A stretch of DNA of 64,000 nt from Jejuia rubra (GCF_042684665.1 NZ_JBHULY010000005.1:186001-250000); one strand, 5' to 3'; positions 17,699-27,425 are shown, numbered from the stretch's first letter. A program made the numbers and translations. The notes: generated by a model from the letters alone, not told the origin.

Positions 17699-18868
17699 AT
17701 GAAAAAAATATCGAACTTAATATACGTCTTAACTTTTATTTCAATCGCCTTAGTATCCTGCACCAGTTCAAAAGAACAAGACAAATCTTTAATGAAAGGA
17801 ACAATTAAGGGCTTGGGAAATAATCCTATTGTTTTATTGGACGCTAAATACCAACCTTTAGATACTGTTCAAGCAAGTAACGACAACTTTGTGTTTGAAC
17901 ATAAATTAGACATAAGTGATCCTAAAATGCAAGGTCTTTTTATACCCCAATTATCAAATAAAAAAGACCGCGGTATGAGAGTGGATAGGACTTACTTCTT
18001 TGTTGATAGTAAAACAATTAACATTACAGCATCTATTGTTAACGAAAATTTAGAAAACATAGAAGTTACTGGGTCTCCAACCACAAAAGAATATAGGGAT
18101 TTGTATGCTAATTTCCCAGCCAGTATTGAATTGGAAAAATATTCAAAACCATATAACGAAGCATTTCATCTTTACAACTACGTAGAGAAAAGTGAAGAGC
18201 ATTTAAAAACATTGAAATATTATGGTAATATAATAGATTCATTACAAGCGGAAAAAGGAAAAAATATAATAGATGCTATTGAGTACAACAAAGAAAGTAT
18301 CGCCCTTTCCTATATCGTTTATCAAAATTATGAAACTAAATCACCTGCATTTATTAAAGATTTGATAAATAAGTTTTCTCCAAATATTGAAGACTCCTAT
18401 TATATTTCGCTTTTAAAGGAGCAAGTAAAATTAAAAGAAGAATCTTCTGTTGGCGCTATGGCGCCAGATTTTACACTGGTTGATGATACAAACAAAATTG
18501 TAAAACTTTCCGACTTTAAAGGCTCTTATGTCCTTGTTGATTTTTGGGCCAGTTGGTGTGGCCCATGCAGACGGGAGATACCTCATTTAAAAAAGGCTTA
18601 CAATACATTTAAAGATGAAGGGTTTCAAATAGTTTCTGTTTCTATTGACAGGAAAAAAGAAGCGTGGAAAAAAGCTTTAAATGAAGAACAATTACCTTAT
18701 ATAAAATTATGGGATAAAAAAAATGAAACAAGTCAATTATACCAATATCAAAGTATCCCATATATTGTTTTAGTTTCTCCAGAGGGAAAAATACTAAAGA
18801 TAAATGATGGCTTAAGGGGTGATGCGTTAGAAGAAACTTTGAAAAACATTTTTTTAAATGAAAAGTGA
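17699..18868 (+). CDS. TlpA/ResA-like thioredoxin lipoprotein with DUF4369-type N-terminus
   Basis: A 389-aa lipoprotein (lipobox IALVSC, Cys21). Residues about 30-130 resemble the DUF4369 beta-domain that precedes many Bacteroidota TlpA proteins (MKGTIKGLGNNPIVLLDAKYQPLDTVQ). A helical linker follows. The C-terminal thioredoxin fold begins near 250 (GAMAPDFTLVDDTNKIVKLSDFKGSYVLVDFWASWCGPC), with the redox pair Cys287 and Cys290. It reduces or isomerises disulfides outside the cytoplasm and probably receives electrons from the DsbD-like protein at 22106. The association with SusC/SusD loci is common in this phylum. Confidence 0.93.
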   Translation: MKKISNLIYVLTFISIALVSCTSSKEQDKSLMKGTIKGLGNNPIVLLDAKYQPLDTVQASNDNFVFEHKLDISDPKMQGLFIPQLSNKKDRGMRVDRTYFFVDSKTINITASIVNENLENIEVTGSPTTKEYRDLYANFPASIELEKYSKPYNEAFHLYNYVEKSEEHLKTLKYYGNIIDSLQAEKGKNIIDAIEYNKESIALSYIVYQNYETKSPAFIKDLINKFSPNIEDSYYISLLKEQVKLKEESSVGAMAPDFTLVDDTNKIVKLSDFKGSYVLVDFWASWCGPCRREIPHLKKAYNTFKDEGFQIVSVSIDRKKEAWKKALNEEQLPYIKLWDKKNETSQLYQYQSIPYIVLVSPEGKILKINDGLRGDALEETLKNIFLNEK

Positions 18869-18971
18869 TTTCTAAAAACCTAAGTAAAGAAAAGCCCGTA
18901 TGAACCCACAATTAACTAAAGTAATGACTTGCTTTTATTAAGACTTTGATTAAAACGTATTAAGCAAATTA

Positions 18972-19007
18972 TTGTGTAAAATATGCTCTTGAGTATATTT
19001 TACGCAA
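18972..19007. repeat. Long imperfect inverted repeat in the tlpA-M16 gap
   Basis: GTAAAATAT (18976-18984) pairs with ATATTTTAC (18995-19003); TTGT/GCAA extend it outward and CTC/GAG inward, all with G-T wobbles. No T run follows, so it is unlike a terminator and may be an operator or 5' leader hairpin of the M16 gene. Nothing else was recognised in 18869-19189. Confidence 0.45.
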
Positions 19008-19189
19008 GTAATTGATAAACAGTAACTTTATAGAGCTACAGATTTAAAAGTTATACCCTACGAATTTCTAAAATTACCTCTGCTTATAAAACCATAGAAC
19101 CCCGTTTGAGCTTACATATTTTTTTAACATTTTATTAGCAAGGGGAAACGAAATTTGGGCGACATAACTTAAACACATAGAAAGAATAA

Positions 19190-21988
19190 ATGAAAAACTT
19201 AATAAGCTTAATTAGTGTATTACTATTTTTAAACCTTAATGCACAAAATTTAAACACACCTCTTCCGCTTGATGATAGTATCAAAAAAGGCGTTCTACCT
19301 AACGGAATAACCTATTACTTGCATAGTACAGATGTTGTTGAAGATGTAGCTAGTTACTACATCATTCAAAATGTAGGATCCATACTTGAAGATGATAACC
19401 AACAGGGATTGGCTCACTTTTTAGAACACATGGCGTTTAATGGAACTAAGCATTTTCCGGGTAAAGGCATTTTTGATACTTTAGGAAAAGAAGGGATTGT
19501 ATTTGGTAAAGATATCAATGCCTATACAAGTTTTGATGAAACAGTTTACAATATAGACAATATACCAACAACACCTAAGCTTATAAATACAGGTTTGCAA
19601 ATCCTTCACGATTGGTCAAATTATTTATTATTAACCGAAGAAGAAATTGACGCAGAAAGAGGCGTAATTAAAGAAGAGTGGCGTACAAGACAAAATGGTG
19701 AAATGCGGATTATGCAACAAACTATTGGTACAGCCTATGGAAATTCCAAATACGCTAATCGACTTCCAATTGGTAAAATGGAGATTGTTGAAAATTTTGA
19801 ATATAAGGCTCTAAGAGACTTCTATCATGATTGGTACAGAACCGATTTACAGGCTATAGCCATTATTGGTGATTTTGATGTAAGTGAAATGGAGGCTAAA
19901 ATAAAGGAAAAGTTTTCTTCCATTCCTGCGGTAAAAGATGCGCCAGAGCGTTATGTTGTTAAAATTGACGACAATGATAAGTTAGATTATGCTATCGCTA
20001 TGGATAAAGAAGTTTCAACGGCAAACATCCAGTTTAGTATAAGACATAAAAAAACTACTGATAAAAGCACAGCCTCATACTTAAAGGATGCACTGGTAAA
20101 TGGATTAATTTTTAACATTTTAAAAGAACGCTTTAATAAAATATCACAAGAACCAGATGCGCCATTTGTAAATGTATCTGCACGTTATGCTAATCTAACC
20201 AGAGCGCATAAAACGTTTAGCGTGAATGTTATGCCCAAAGAAGACAAACAGCAAGAGGCGTTTAAACTAGCTATGACTGAAATTAACAGAGCTTTAAAAT
20301 TTGGATTTACTAAATCGGAAATTAATAGAGCTGTTATAAAGTATAAAAGCTTATATGAAAAGCAAATTGCAAGATTGGGTGATAGGTCTCACAGAAAAAT
20401 TATAAACTCAATTAAAGCAAATTATTTAGAAAATACCCCTTTAACAGATTTAGCAAAAAAATATGAAATTGCTAAACCCATTCTTAACAACATCACGCAA
20501 GATGACTTACTAAAACAAATACAGGAGCTTTACACTCCCAACAACAGAAGTGTTATTGTTACTGGTGTAGAAGGTAAAAACAATGTATCTGAAACTGAAG
20601 CAGTTCAAATTATTGATGCCATTGAGGATGATGAGTCATTACAGCCATATCAAGAGGAAGCAGAGGTAAAACCTCTAATGACTGGGGTTAAACTAAAACC
20701 AGGTAAAATTGAGTCTACAAAGAAAAATAAGGCACTTGGTTTTACAACCTTCGCTCTAAGTAATGGTATTCGCGTGCATTATCAATTTGTTGATAAAGAT
20801 AAAAACAAGGTGTCATTAAGTGGACACAGTTATGGTGGTACGTCATTATTAGCCATAGACGATTTACCATCTGCAAGTGTGATGACCAATGTAATGCCAA
20901 TGTTTGGATTGGGTGAGTTTTCAGCAACAGAACTTCCTAAGGTTTTAGCTGGTAAAACAGCTATGGTAAAGTTCTTTTTAGGTGACATTACAGAATCTAT
21001 TTATGGTTCTTCAACAACTAAAGACGTAGAAACTATGCTTCAACTATTAAATCTTCGCTTTACCAAACCTCGCTTTGATGAATCGGCTTATAAAGTGTTT
21101 TTACAACAATTGGATACTTATTTGACATTTAAAGGTCAAGATTTAAAATCTAAAATGAAAGATAGTTTAAACATGACGTTATACGGTAATAATAATCCAT
21201 ATAAAAGAGTGTTCAATCAAGATTACGTAGATGACATCAGTTTTGAAAAAATTAAAGACATATACACTACTAGGTATGCAGATGCTTCAGATTTTCAATT
21301 TTTTATTGTTGGGGATACAGAAGAAGATGCTCTTAAGCCTTTGTTGGAGCAATATGTTGCCAGTATTCCAACTACCAATTCAAAAACTGAAAATTATAAG
21401 GACAACTCAGCAGAATGGTTAAATCCAAACATAGATAAAGACATTTATTTACCTATGGAAGATTTAAAAACTTCTGTTAGAATTGCTTTTAAAAAAGAAA
21501 TGCCCTACTCCATTAAAAACTCAATAGTGATGAAGGCTTTAGTCGGTATTCTTCAGTTAAGGTATCTGGAGTCTTTAAGGGAGGAAGAAGGCGGTACTTA
21601 TGGAGCAAGTACAAGAGGCTCTTTATTTAAAGAACCTAAATCATTAGCTTTTCTCTCAGTTAGCTTTGATTGTAACCCTGATTTAGTCGACAAACTAATA
21701 AGCATTGTTCATAAGGAAATTGAAACCATTAAAACTGGCTATATAAAGCAAGAAGATTTAGATAAAACATTGGCAAGCTTAATAAAAGAAAGAGAAGAAA
21801 GTAAAAGCTCTAACCAATATGAAATGTCTGCAATAAAAACGTTCATTATAGACGGCTATAATAGAAACGCTCCAGAAAATTTTGAGAACATTGTCAAAGC
21901 TATAACAATAGAAGATATTCAAAGTATAACTAAGGATTTATTGGAAGACAATAAATCCTACGAAGTAGTTTTTAAACCTGAAATGTAA
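19190..21988 (+). CDS. M16 family (insulinase/pitrilysin-like) zinc metallopeptidase
   Basis: A 932-aa two-module M16 peptidase with a signal peptide (to about residue 19, LNLNAQ), so periplasmic. The inverted zinc motif is HFLEH (His76, Glu79, His80), and the downstream third ligand lies in the EEEIDAERGVIKEEWR helix. The second half repeats the M16C/inactive module (GGTYGASTRGSLFKEPKSLAFLSVSFDCNP). Such clamshell proteases degrade oligopeptides admitted into their closed chamber. With SusC/SusD import and a secreted amidohydrolase next door, breakdown of imported peptides is the natural inference. It ends at a strong terminator (22061). Confidence 0.94.
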   Translation: MKNLISLISVLLFLNLNAQNLNTPLPLDDSIKKGVLPNGITYYLHSTDVVEDVASYYIIQNVGSILEDDNQQGLAHFLEHMAFNGTKHFPGKGIFDTLGKEGIVFGKDINAYTSFDETVYNIDNIPTTPKLINTGLQILHDWSNYLLLTEEEIDAERGVIKEEWRTRQNGEMRIMQQTIGTAYGNSKYANRLPIGKMEIVENFEYKALRDFYHDWYRTDLQAIAIIGDFDVSEMEAKIKEKFSSIPAVKDAPERYVVKIDDNDKLDYAIAMDKEVSTANIQFSIRHKKTTDKSTASYLKDALVNGLIFNILKERFNKISQEPDAPFVNVSARYANLTRAHKTFSVNVMPKEDKQQEAFKLAMTEINRALKFGFTKSEINRAVIKYKSLYEKQIARLGDRSHRKIINSIKANYLENTPLTDLAKKYEIAKPILNNITQDDLLKQIQELYTPNNRSVIVTGVEGKNNVSETEAVQIIDAIEDDESLQPYQEEAEVKPLMTGVKLKPGKIESTKKNKALGFTTFALSNGIRVHYQFVDKDKNKVSLSGHSYGGTSLLAIDDLPSASVMTNVMPMFGLGEFSATELPKVLAGKTAMVKFFLGDITESIYGSSTTKDVETMLQLLNLRFTKPRFDESAYKVFLQQLDTYLTFKGQDLKSKMKDSLNMTLYGNNNPYKRVFNQDYVDDISFEKIKDIYTTRYADASDFQFFIVGDTEEDALKPLLEQYVASIPTTNSKTENYKDNSAEWLNPNIDKDIYLPMEDLKTSVRIAFKKEMPYSIKNSIVMKALVGILQLRYLESLREEEGGTYGASTRGSLFKEPKSLAFLSVSFDCNPDLVDKLISIVHKEIETIKTGYIKQEDLDKTLASLIKEREESKSSNQYEMSAIKTFIIDGYNRNAPENFENIVKAITIEDIQSITKDLLEDNKSYEVVFKPEM

Positions 21989-22060
21989 AAACAGTAATTA
22001 GTAACATCTTTCTAATAATTATTTGAGTTAGTTAGTCAATTTTTGATTTAAGAAAGAGTG

Positions 22061-22090
22061 AAAGGGCTGGTTTCAATCAGCCCTTTTTTA
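22061..22090 (+). terminator. Rho-independent terminator after the M16 gene
   Basis: A perfect 9-bp stem, AAAGGGCTG (22061-22069) with CAGCCCTTT (22078-22086), runs into a T tract. It lies just before the dsbD-like start at 22106. Confidence 0.85.
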
Positions 22091-22105
22091 ATCCATCATC
22101 AAGTT

Positions 22106-24094
22106 ATGAAATCTTTATTATCGTTAATAATTTTACTCGTAAATGCTGTAACATATTCTCAAATCTATGAACCCGTAAAATGGACTACTACAGTAGAAAA
22201 AGTATCTGATACAGAATATAAATTAATTAGCAAAGCTAGTATACAAAATGGATGGCATTTATATTCTCAAAATGTTCCAGAAGACGGTCCAATTCCAACT
22301 ACATTCACTTATAACAACGCTGAAGCAAGTTTTACTCTAGTTGGGGATACAAAAGAAGAAGAAGGACATACCGTTAATGACCCTGTCTTTGAAATGGAAA
22401 TAACGTTTTTTGAAAAAACAGCAACATTCGAACAATTAATAGAAGTTACAAGAGATGTTAGTGCCGTAAAGGGCTTTGTGGAGTTTATGGTGTGTGATGA
22501 TACGAGATGCCTACCACCAACTGAGGTAGACTTGGTATTTAACATTTTAGATAAGTCTAAACAAGTCAATGTAGTAGCAGATGCATCAGAAATAAAACCG
22601 AATAGTGATAGTGAATCATCTTCCAAACCAAAAAAATCTGAGGAGGGATTATGGACTATATTTTTTATAGCGTTTTTTTCTGGTTTTCTCGCCTTGTTAA
22701 CACCTTGCGTGTTTCCTATGATTCCTATGACCGTAAGTTTCTTTATTAAACAAAGTAAAAACAAGTCTACTGGAATTAAGAATGCCATTATATATGGTGT
22801 TTCGATAATAATAATTTATGTGGTATTAGGAACATTGGTAAGCTTGGTTTTTGGTCCAGATGCCTTAAATGCCTTTTCTACCAATGTTTGGTTTAATGTC
22901 GCTTTTTTCCTTTTATTGCTTGTTTTTGGGGCATCATTTTTAGGAGCGTTTGAACTGGTACTGCCCTATTCATGGGCAAGCAAAGTAGATAAACAGGCCG
23001 ACAGAGGAGGGCTTATGGGCATATTTTTTATGGCCCTGGCACTAGCCATAGTCTCCTTTTCATGTACTGGGCCAATAGTAGGTACTTTATTAGTTAAAGC
23101 CGCCGGAGGGAGCCAAGTAGGACCAATTGTTGGTATGCTTGGTTTTTCTTTGGCAATTGCCTTGCCATTTGCATTATTTGCAGCCTTTCCTGGCTGGTTA
23201 AATTCACTGCCTAAATCTGGTGGCTGGTTGAATACGGTAAAGGTTGTTTTAGGGTTTTTAGAATTGGCTCTCGCTTTCAAATTTTTATCGAATGCTGATT
23301 TGGTACTACAATTACATTGGTTAGAACGCGAGGTGTTTATCGCTGTATGGATAGCTATATTTGGGGCACTGGCCTTTTATCTTTTTGGGAAGATACAATT
23401 GCCACATGATTCGCCAATAACCCATATTTCGGTAGGGCGACTAAGTTTAGGTTTGGTGGTATTGTCATTTACAATTTACATGATTCCCGGGTTATGGGGT
23501 GCGCCGTTAAACTTAATAAGCGCTTTGCCACCACCGCAGCATTATAGCGAGTCTCCGTACGGTGTTGGGTATACACAATTAGGTTTTGGAAATGTAACTA
23601 GCGAAAATCATGATAAAGTGCCTGAAGGTGCACACTTGATGCCTCCTCATAATATTCTTGCTTTTAATGATTATTATAAAGGGCTTGCATACGCGAAAAA
23701 GGTTGGCAAACCAATCATGATTGATTTTACGGGGCATGCGTGTGTAAATTGTCGAAAGATGGAACAAAACGTATGGGTTAAACCGAAGGTTTTGGATATT
23801 CTTAAAAATGACGTAGTTCTTATATCGCTATATGTCGATGACAAACGTAAACTTGAAGATGACGAAGTAGTGAATTCAAAATTAAAACCAGGTAAAAAGC
23901 TAAAATATATAGGGCAAAAATGGAGTGAGTTACAAACCATTAATTATAAAACCAACTCACAGCCTTTTTATGTGTTGATGAATCACAACGAAGAGAATTT
24001 AATTGAACCCGTAGCATATACCCCAGATGTTGATGACTATTATAATTGGTTAGAACAAGGGATTAAGAATTACAAGAGTTCACCCGCTAATTAA
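22106..24094 (+). CDS. DsbD-like thiol:disulfide interchange protein
   Basis: A 662-aa protein. I choose the ATG at 22106 (MKSLLSLIILLVNAVTYSQ, a signal peptide); an in-frame start 48 nt upstream would put the leader inside the terminator. Residues about 20-150 are the periplasmic DsbD alpha-like domain. About 175-480 is a membrane domain with eight or so helices, including the redox-relevant LLTPCVFPMIPMTVSFF and SFSCTGPIVGTLL cysteines. The C-terminal thioredoxin domain has Cys546 and Cys549 (GHACVNCRKME). It carries electrons from cytoplasmic thioredoxin to periplasmic partners, plausibly the TlpA-like lipoprotein two genes upstream. It is its own transcriptional unit between two terminators. 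Confidence 0.94.
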   Translation: MKSLLSLIILLVNAVTYSQIYEPVKWTTTVEKVSDTEYKLISKASIQNGWHLYSQNVPEDGPIPTTFTYNNAEASFTLVGDTKEEEGHTVNDPVFEMEITFFEKTATFEQLIEVTRDVSAVKGFVEFMVCDDTRCLPPTEVDLVFNILDKSKQVNVVADASEIKPNSDSESSSKPKKSEEGLWTIFFIAFFSGFLALLTPCVFPMIPMTVSFFIKQSKNKSTGIKNAIIYGVSIIIIYVVLGTLVSLVFGPDALNAFSTNVWFNVAFFLLLLVFGASFLGAFELVLPYSWASKVDKQADRGGLMGIFFMALALAIVSFSCTGPIVGTLLVKAAGGSQVGPIVGMLGFSLAIALPFALFAAFPGWLNSLPKSGGWLNTVKVVLGFLELALAFKFLSNADLVLQLHWLEREVFIAVWIAIFGALAFYLFGKIQLPHDSPITHISVGRLSLGLVVLSFTIYMIPGLWGAPLNLISALPPPQHYSESPYGVGYTQLGFGNVTSENHDKVPEGAHLMPPHNILAFNDYYKGLAYAKKVGKPIMIDFTGHACVNCRKMEQNVWVKPKVLDILKNDVVLISLYVDDKRKLEDDEVVNSKLKPGKKLKYIGQKWSELQTINYKTNSQPFYVLMNHNEENLIEPVAYTPDVDDYYNWLEQGIKNYKSSPAN

Positions 24095-24128
24095 TTATTT
24101 AATTAGAGGTTGATTATTTTGATTGATG

Positions 24129-24160
24129 TCACTCCGGCTGATTACCGGAGTGATTATTTT
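24129..24160 (+). terminator. Rho-independent terminator after the dsbD-like gene
   Basis: A perfect 9-bp GC-rich stem, TCACTCCGG (24129-24137) with CCGGAGTGA (24145-24153), is followed by TTATTTTATT. Confidence 0.75.
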
Positions 24161-24175
24161 ATTAAATAGTAAGCT

Positions 24176-25672
24176 ATGTATTTAAAAGACGAGCAAAAAG
24201 CCAAATCAGAATTAGAAGCGTACTTCCATCAATTTAGAAAGCATATTATTGGCATTGATGAAGCGTTTGATTCGCCTTACGGCAAAAAAAAGATTATTTA
24301 TGCAGACTGGACTGCAAGCGGAAGGTTATATAGACCCATTGAAGAAAAAATATCATATGAAATAGGTCCCTACGTAGCCAACACCCATACCGAAACCTCA
24401 ACCACAGGGGCGGCAATGACTTTAGCCTATCATGATGCCAGAAATATTATTAAGAATCATGTCAACGCATCTAAGGACGATGTATTAATTACCGTTGGTA
24501 CGGGAATGACAGGTGCCATTAATAAATTCCAACGTATTTTAGGGATTAAACTCAACGAAAATTTAAAAGATCATACTCAAATTCCGGAAGAAAAGAGGCC
24601 TATTATTTTTGTGTCTCATATGGAACATCATTCTAATCAAACCTCATGGTTGGAAACCATTGCAAAAGTGATAGTGATACCTTCAAATAGTGATGGATTA
24701 CCCTGTTTAAAAAGTTTAAAGGATTTACTGGGACAACATAAAAACATTCCAATAAAAATCGCTGCCGTAACTGGTTGCTCTAACGTAACGGGTATTAAAA
24801 CCAACTACCATGATATTGCTGGAGTAATGCATAAGAATAATGGATTATGCTTTGTAGATTTTGCATGTTCTGCCCCGTATGTTCATATAAATATGCATCC
24901 AGAACATGAAGATGAATATTTAGACGCTATTACGTTTTCTCCACATAAATTTTTAGGAGGCCCGGGAGCATCGGGGGTGCTAATTTTTAATAAAAAATTA
25001 TATAGTAATTTAGTGCCAGACAACCCAGGAGGGGGTACGGTAAGTTACACAAACCCTTGGGGCGATCATGATTACATAGATGATATAGAGACAAGAGAGG
25101 ATGGGGGAACTCCTGGCTTTTTACAGGCTATTAAAATTGCTTTGTCTATTCAGTTAAAAGAGCAAATGGGTGTAAAGAATATTTTGGATAGAGAGCATGA
25201 ATTAAACAGCATCATTTTTAAAAGACTATCTAAAATAGACAACCTAAAAATTTTAGCTCCAAAACACAAAGACAGGCTAGGGGTATTCTCCTTTTATATA
25301 GAAAATGTGCATTATAATCTGGTGGTAAAACTTTTGAATGATTGCTTTGGAATTCAGACCCGAGGAGGATGCTCTTGCGCCGGCACTTATGGTCATTATC
25401 TCTTAAATGTTGATGAGCCTACCTCTAAGGCTATTGAGCATAAAATACTAGAAGGATGTTTAGTAGAACGCCCAGGTTGGATTCGGATGTCCATTCATCC
25501 TACAATGACGAATCATGAAATAGAGTTTATTTGTGAAGCTATAAAACAAATTGCAGAAAATATTGAATTATGGCAAAAACCTTATACATATAATGCCGAA
25601 AAAAATGAGTTTGAGCATATAAATAACTTAAATACAGAAAGAGAAATAATTAAAAATTGGTTTAAACTTTAG
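24176..25672 (+). CDS. Class V aminotransferase-fold PLP enzyme (cysteine desulfurase-like)
   Basis: A 498-aa cytosolic enzyme without a signal peptide. The fold-type I class V signature is clear: IYADWTASGRLYRPIEE at the start, HMEHHSNQTSWLE, the PLP-aspartate segment CFVDFACSAPYVHI and the Schiff-base Lys258 in SPHKFLGGPGASGVL. A C-terminal RGGCSCAGTYGH segment resembles the catalytic-Cys loop region of SufS/CsdA-type enzymes. It is longer than housekeeping cysteine desulfurases (about 400 aa), so it is a distinct Bacteroidota subgroup whose substrate is not established. The next two genes follow at 30 and 25 nt, forming a three-gene operon. Confidence 0.88.
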   Translation: MYLKDEQKAKSELEAYFHQFRKHIIGIDEAFDSPYGKKKIIYADWTASGRLYRPIEEKISYEIGPYVANTHTETSTTGAAMTLAYHDARNIIKNHVNASKDDVLITVGTGMTGAINKFQRILGIKLNENLKDHTQIPEEKRPIIFVSHMEHHSNQTSWLETIAKVIVIPSNSDGLPCLKSLKDLLGQHKNIPIKIAAVTGCSNVTGIKTNYHDIAGVMHKNNGLCFVDFACSAPYVHINMHPEHEDEYLDAITFSPHKFLGGPGASGVLIFNKKLYSNLVPDNPGGGTVSYTNPWGDHDYIDDIETREDGGTPGFLQAIKIALSIQLKEQMGVKNILDREHELNSIIFKRLSKIDNLKILAPKHKDRLGVFSFYIENVHYNLVVKLLNDCFGIQTRGGCSCAGTYGHYLLNVDEPTSKAIEHKILEGCLVERPGWIRMSIHPTMTNHEIEFICEAIKQIAENIELWQKPYTYNAEKNEFEHINNLNTEREIIKNWFKL

Positions 25673-25702
25673 TTATTTCCAATAGCATAAATTTCATTTC
25701 AA

Positions 25703-25930
25703 ATGATTAGCAGAAGTGTTATTCTTTATAAGATAAGTACTGATATTCTATTAAATGAAGACGCTCTGGCCCAATTTATAAGCATATATAAATTACAAAT
25801 ATTAAATATACAAAAAAAGCATACCGTAATAGCATTTACCGGTACTGATGAAAAAATCGAAGAAATAACCGCATTGTTATATCCTTATGGAATAATTGAA
25901 AGTTCTAAATCCAATGAGGTAAAAATTTAA
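25703..25930 (+). CDS. Small stand-alone ACT-like protein resembling the end of acetolactate synthase small subunit
   Basis: A 75-aa protein. Its second half (VIAFTGTDEKIEEITALLYPYGIIES) matches the pattern of the acetolactate synthase regulatory subunit (IlvN/IlvH), where a TVEVTG-x-x-EKI-x-x-x-x-x-LLRPYGI-E segment closes the ACT-like region. The first half gives a beta strand (SRSVILYKI) and a helix. It therefore looks like a single beta-alpha-beta ACT-like unit with no catalytic subunit nearby. Flanked tightly by two PLP enzymes (30 and 25 nt), it may sense an amino acid for them. The assignment comes from pattern memory only; function is unknown. Confidence 0.65.
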   Translation: MISRSVILYKISTDILLNEDALAQFISIYKLQILNIQKKHTVIAFTGTDEKIEEITALLYPYGIIESSKSNEVKI

Positions 25931-25955
25931 TAACCTAATATTTAATTCATAGAAC

Positions 25956-27425
25956 ATGATAGATAAACCTTTTTTGAATAAAGAAACAGAAGGTACCAAT
26001 AAAGAAATGGTTTTATCAAAACAAGAAATGCTAGACTTTGGATATCAAATAGTTGACACTATTGTGGAACACTTTGAAACGCAGCATTTAAAAGCCCCAG
26101 TTTCAGTATCAACAAGAAAAGAAATGGATAGCGTGTTTCTTGAGGAGGCACCTGAAAACCCCATGAATGCGATTGAGGTCTTAGAGTTTGTAAAAGAAAA
26201 GGTACTATCAGAAACCACAAATGTTGCGCACCCAAAGTTTTTTTCCTTCGTTCCAAGCCCTAGTAATTTCATTAGTGCAATGTCCGATAGTTTGGCTACG
26301 GGATTTAATATATTTTCTGGTGGATGGTCAGCCTCTGCTGCTGCCTCGGAATTAGAGATTGTCTGTATAAATTGGCTCTTACAACTTTTTAATTTTCCTG
26401 TAAAAAGGGGAGGGGGTATTTTTACCAGTGGGGGATCAATGGCAAACCTGACTGCATTAGTAACAGCAAGAAGAGAAAAGCTTGGTGAAAACTTTGAAAA
26501 TGGAACAATCTATATGTCCGATCAAACACACTCATCAAATATAAAGGCAATTAGAATTATTGGTCTTAAAAAAGAACAGGTGAGAATCATTCCGACAGAC
26601 TTAGAATTTAAAATGTCCTTAAATAAATTGCGAAATGCAATTGCCAAAGATAAATTAATGGGACTTAAGCCATTTTGCATAATAGCCAATGCAGGAACAA
26701 CAAATACAGGTTCCGTGGATAATTTATTTGAAATATCCAAGATTTGTAAAGCAGAAAAAATATGGCTACATGTTGATGCAGCATATGGAGGTGGAGCTAT
26801 TTTATCAACTAAAGGAGCTCTTGCTTTAAAGGGGATAGAAAAAGCCAATTCCATAACAATTGATCCACATAAGTGGTTTTATCAGCCATATGAAATAGGA
26901 TGTCTTCTAGTTAGAAATCACAAATGGCTGAGCAATACTTTTACTGAAAAACCCGAATATTTGAAGGATATAGAGGGTAACCAGTCAGAAATTAACTTCT
27001 ATGATTATGGAATTCAATTAACACGGAGATTTAGAGCTTTAAAGTTTTATATGTCAATTAAGACTTTTGGTTTGAAAGCTTTTAGGGAAGCCGTAACCTA
27101 TAACATTGAATTGGCTGAAAAAACAGAAGCGTTAATTCGAAAAAGTAAGGACTGGGAAATCGTTTCTCCAGCAAACCTTGCAATTATTAACTTTAGATAC
27201 AATCCTGTAGATACGGATTATAAGGAAGATGAGCTAGATAGAATTAATCAGGCGATATCGCAACGCATTAGTAATCAAAAAAGTGCTATGCTTGTTACAA
27301 CAGTTCTTCAAAATCAAATTGTGCTCAGAATGTGCCTAATTAATCCAAGAACGACGATTAATTCTATAAAAGAGACTTTAAAACTATGCCAAACCTTTGC
27401 TATTGAAATAGCAAAAATATCTTAG
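25956..27425 (+). CDS. Group II pyridoxal-dependent amino acid decarboxylase
   Basis: A 489-aa cytosolic enzyme of the aromatic-L-amino-acid/tyrosine/glutamate/2,4-diaminobutyrate decarboxylase family. Visible blocks are TTNVAHPKFFSFVPSPSNFIS, GGGIFTSGGSMANLTAL, the PLP-binding WLHVDAAYGGGAIL, and Lys306 in SITIDPHKWFYQPYEIGCLLVR. The substrate cannot be fixed from motifs; the family converts an amino acid to an amine plus CO2. It is the third gene of the class V enzyme/ACT-like/decarboxylase operon. The downstream 318 nt (27426-27743) show no gene or clear terminator. Confidence 0.92.
   Translation: MIDKPFLNKETEGTNKEMVLSKQEMLDFGYQIVDTIVEHFETQHLKAPVSVSTRKEMDSVFLEEAPENPMNAIEVLEFVKEKVLSETTNVAHPKFFSFVPSPSNFISAMSDSLATGFNIFSGGWSASAAASELEIVCINWLLQLFNFPVKRGGGIFTSGGSMANLTALVTARREKLGENFENGTIYMSDQTHSSNIKAIRIIGLKKEQVRIIPTDLEFKMSLNKLRNAIAKDKLMGLKPFCIIANAGTTNTGSVDNLFEISKICKAEKIWLHVDAAYGGGAILSTKGALALKGIEKANSITIDPHKWFYQPYEIGCLLVRNHKWLSNTFTEKPEYLKDIEGNQSEINFYDYGIQLTRRFRALKFYMSIKTFGLKAFREAVTYNIELAEKTEALIRKSKDWEIVSPANLAIINFRYNPVDTDYKEDELDRINQAISQRISNQKSAMLVTTVLQNQIVLRMCLINPRTTINSIKETLKLCQTFAIEIAKIS

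Noticed and set aside
22058..22105. Upstream start of the dsbD-like gene
   Set aside because: It would be translated from the terminator hairpin of the preceding gene; the ATG at 22106 opens a standard signal peptide.
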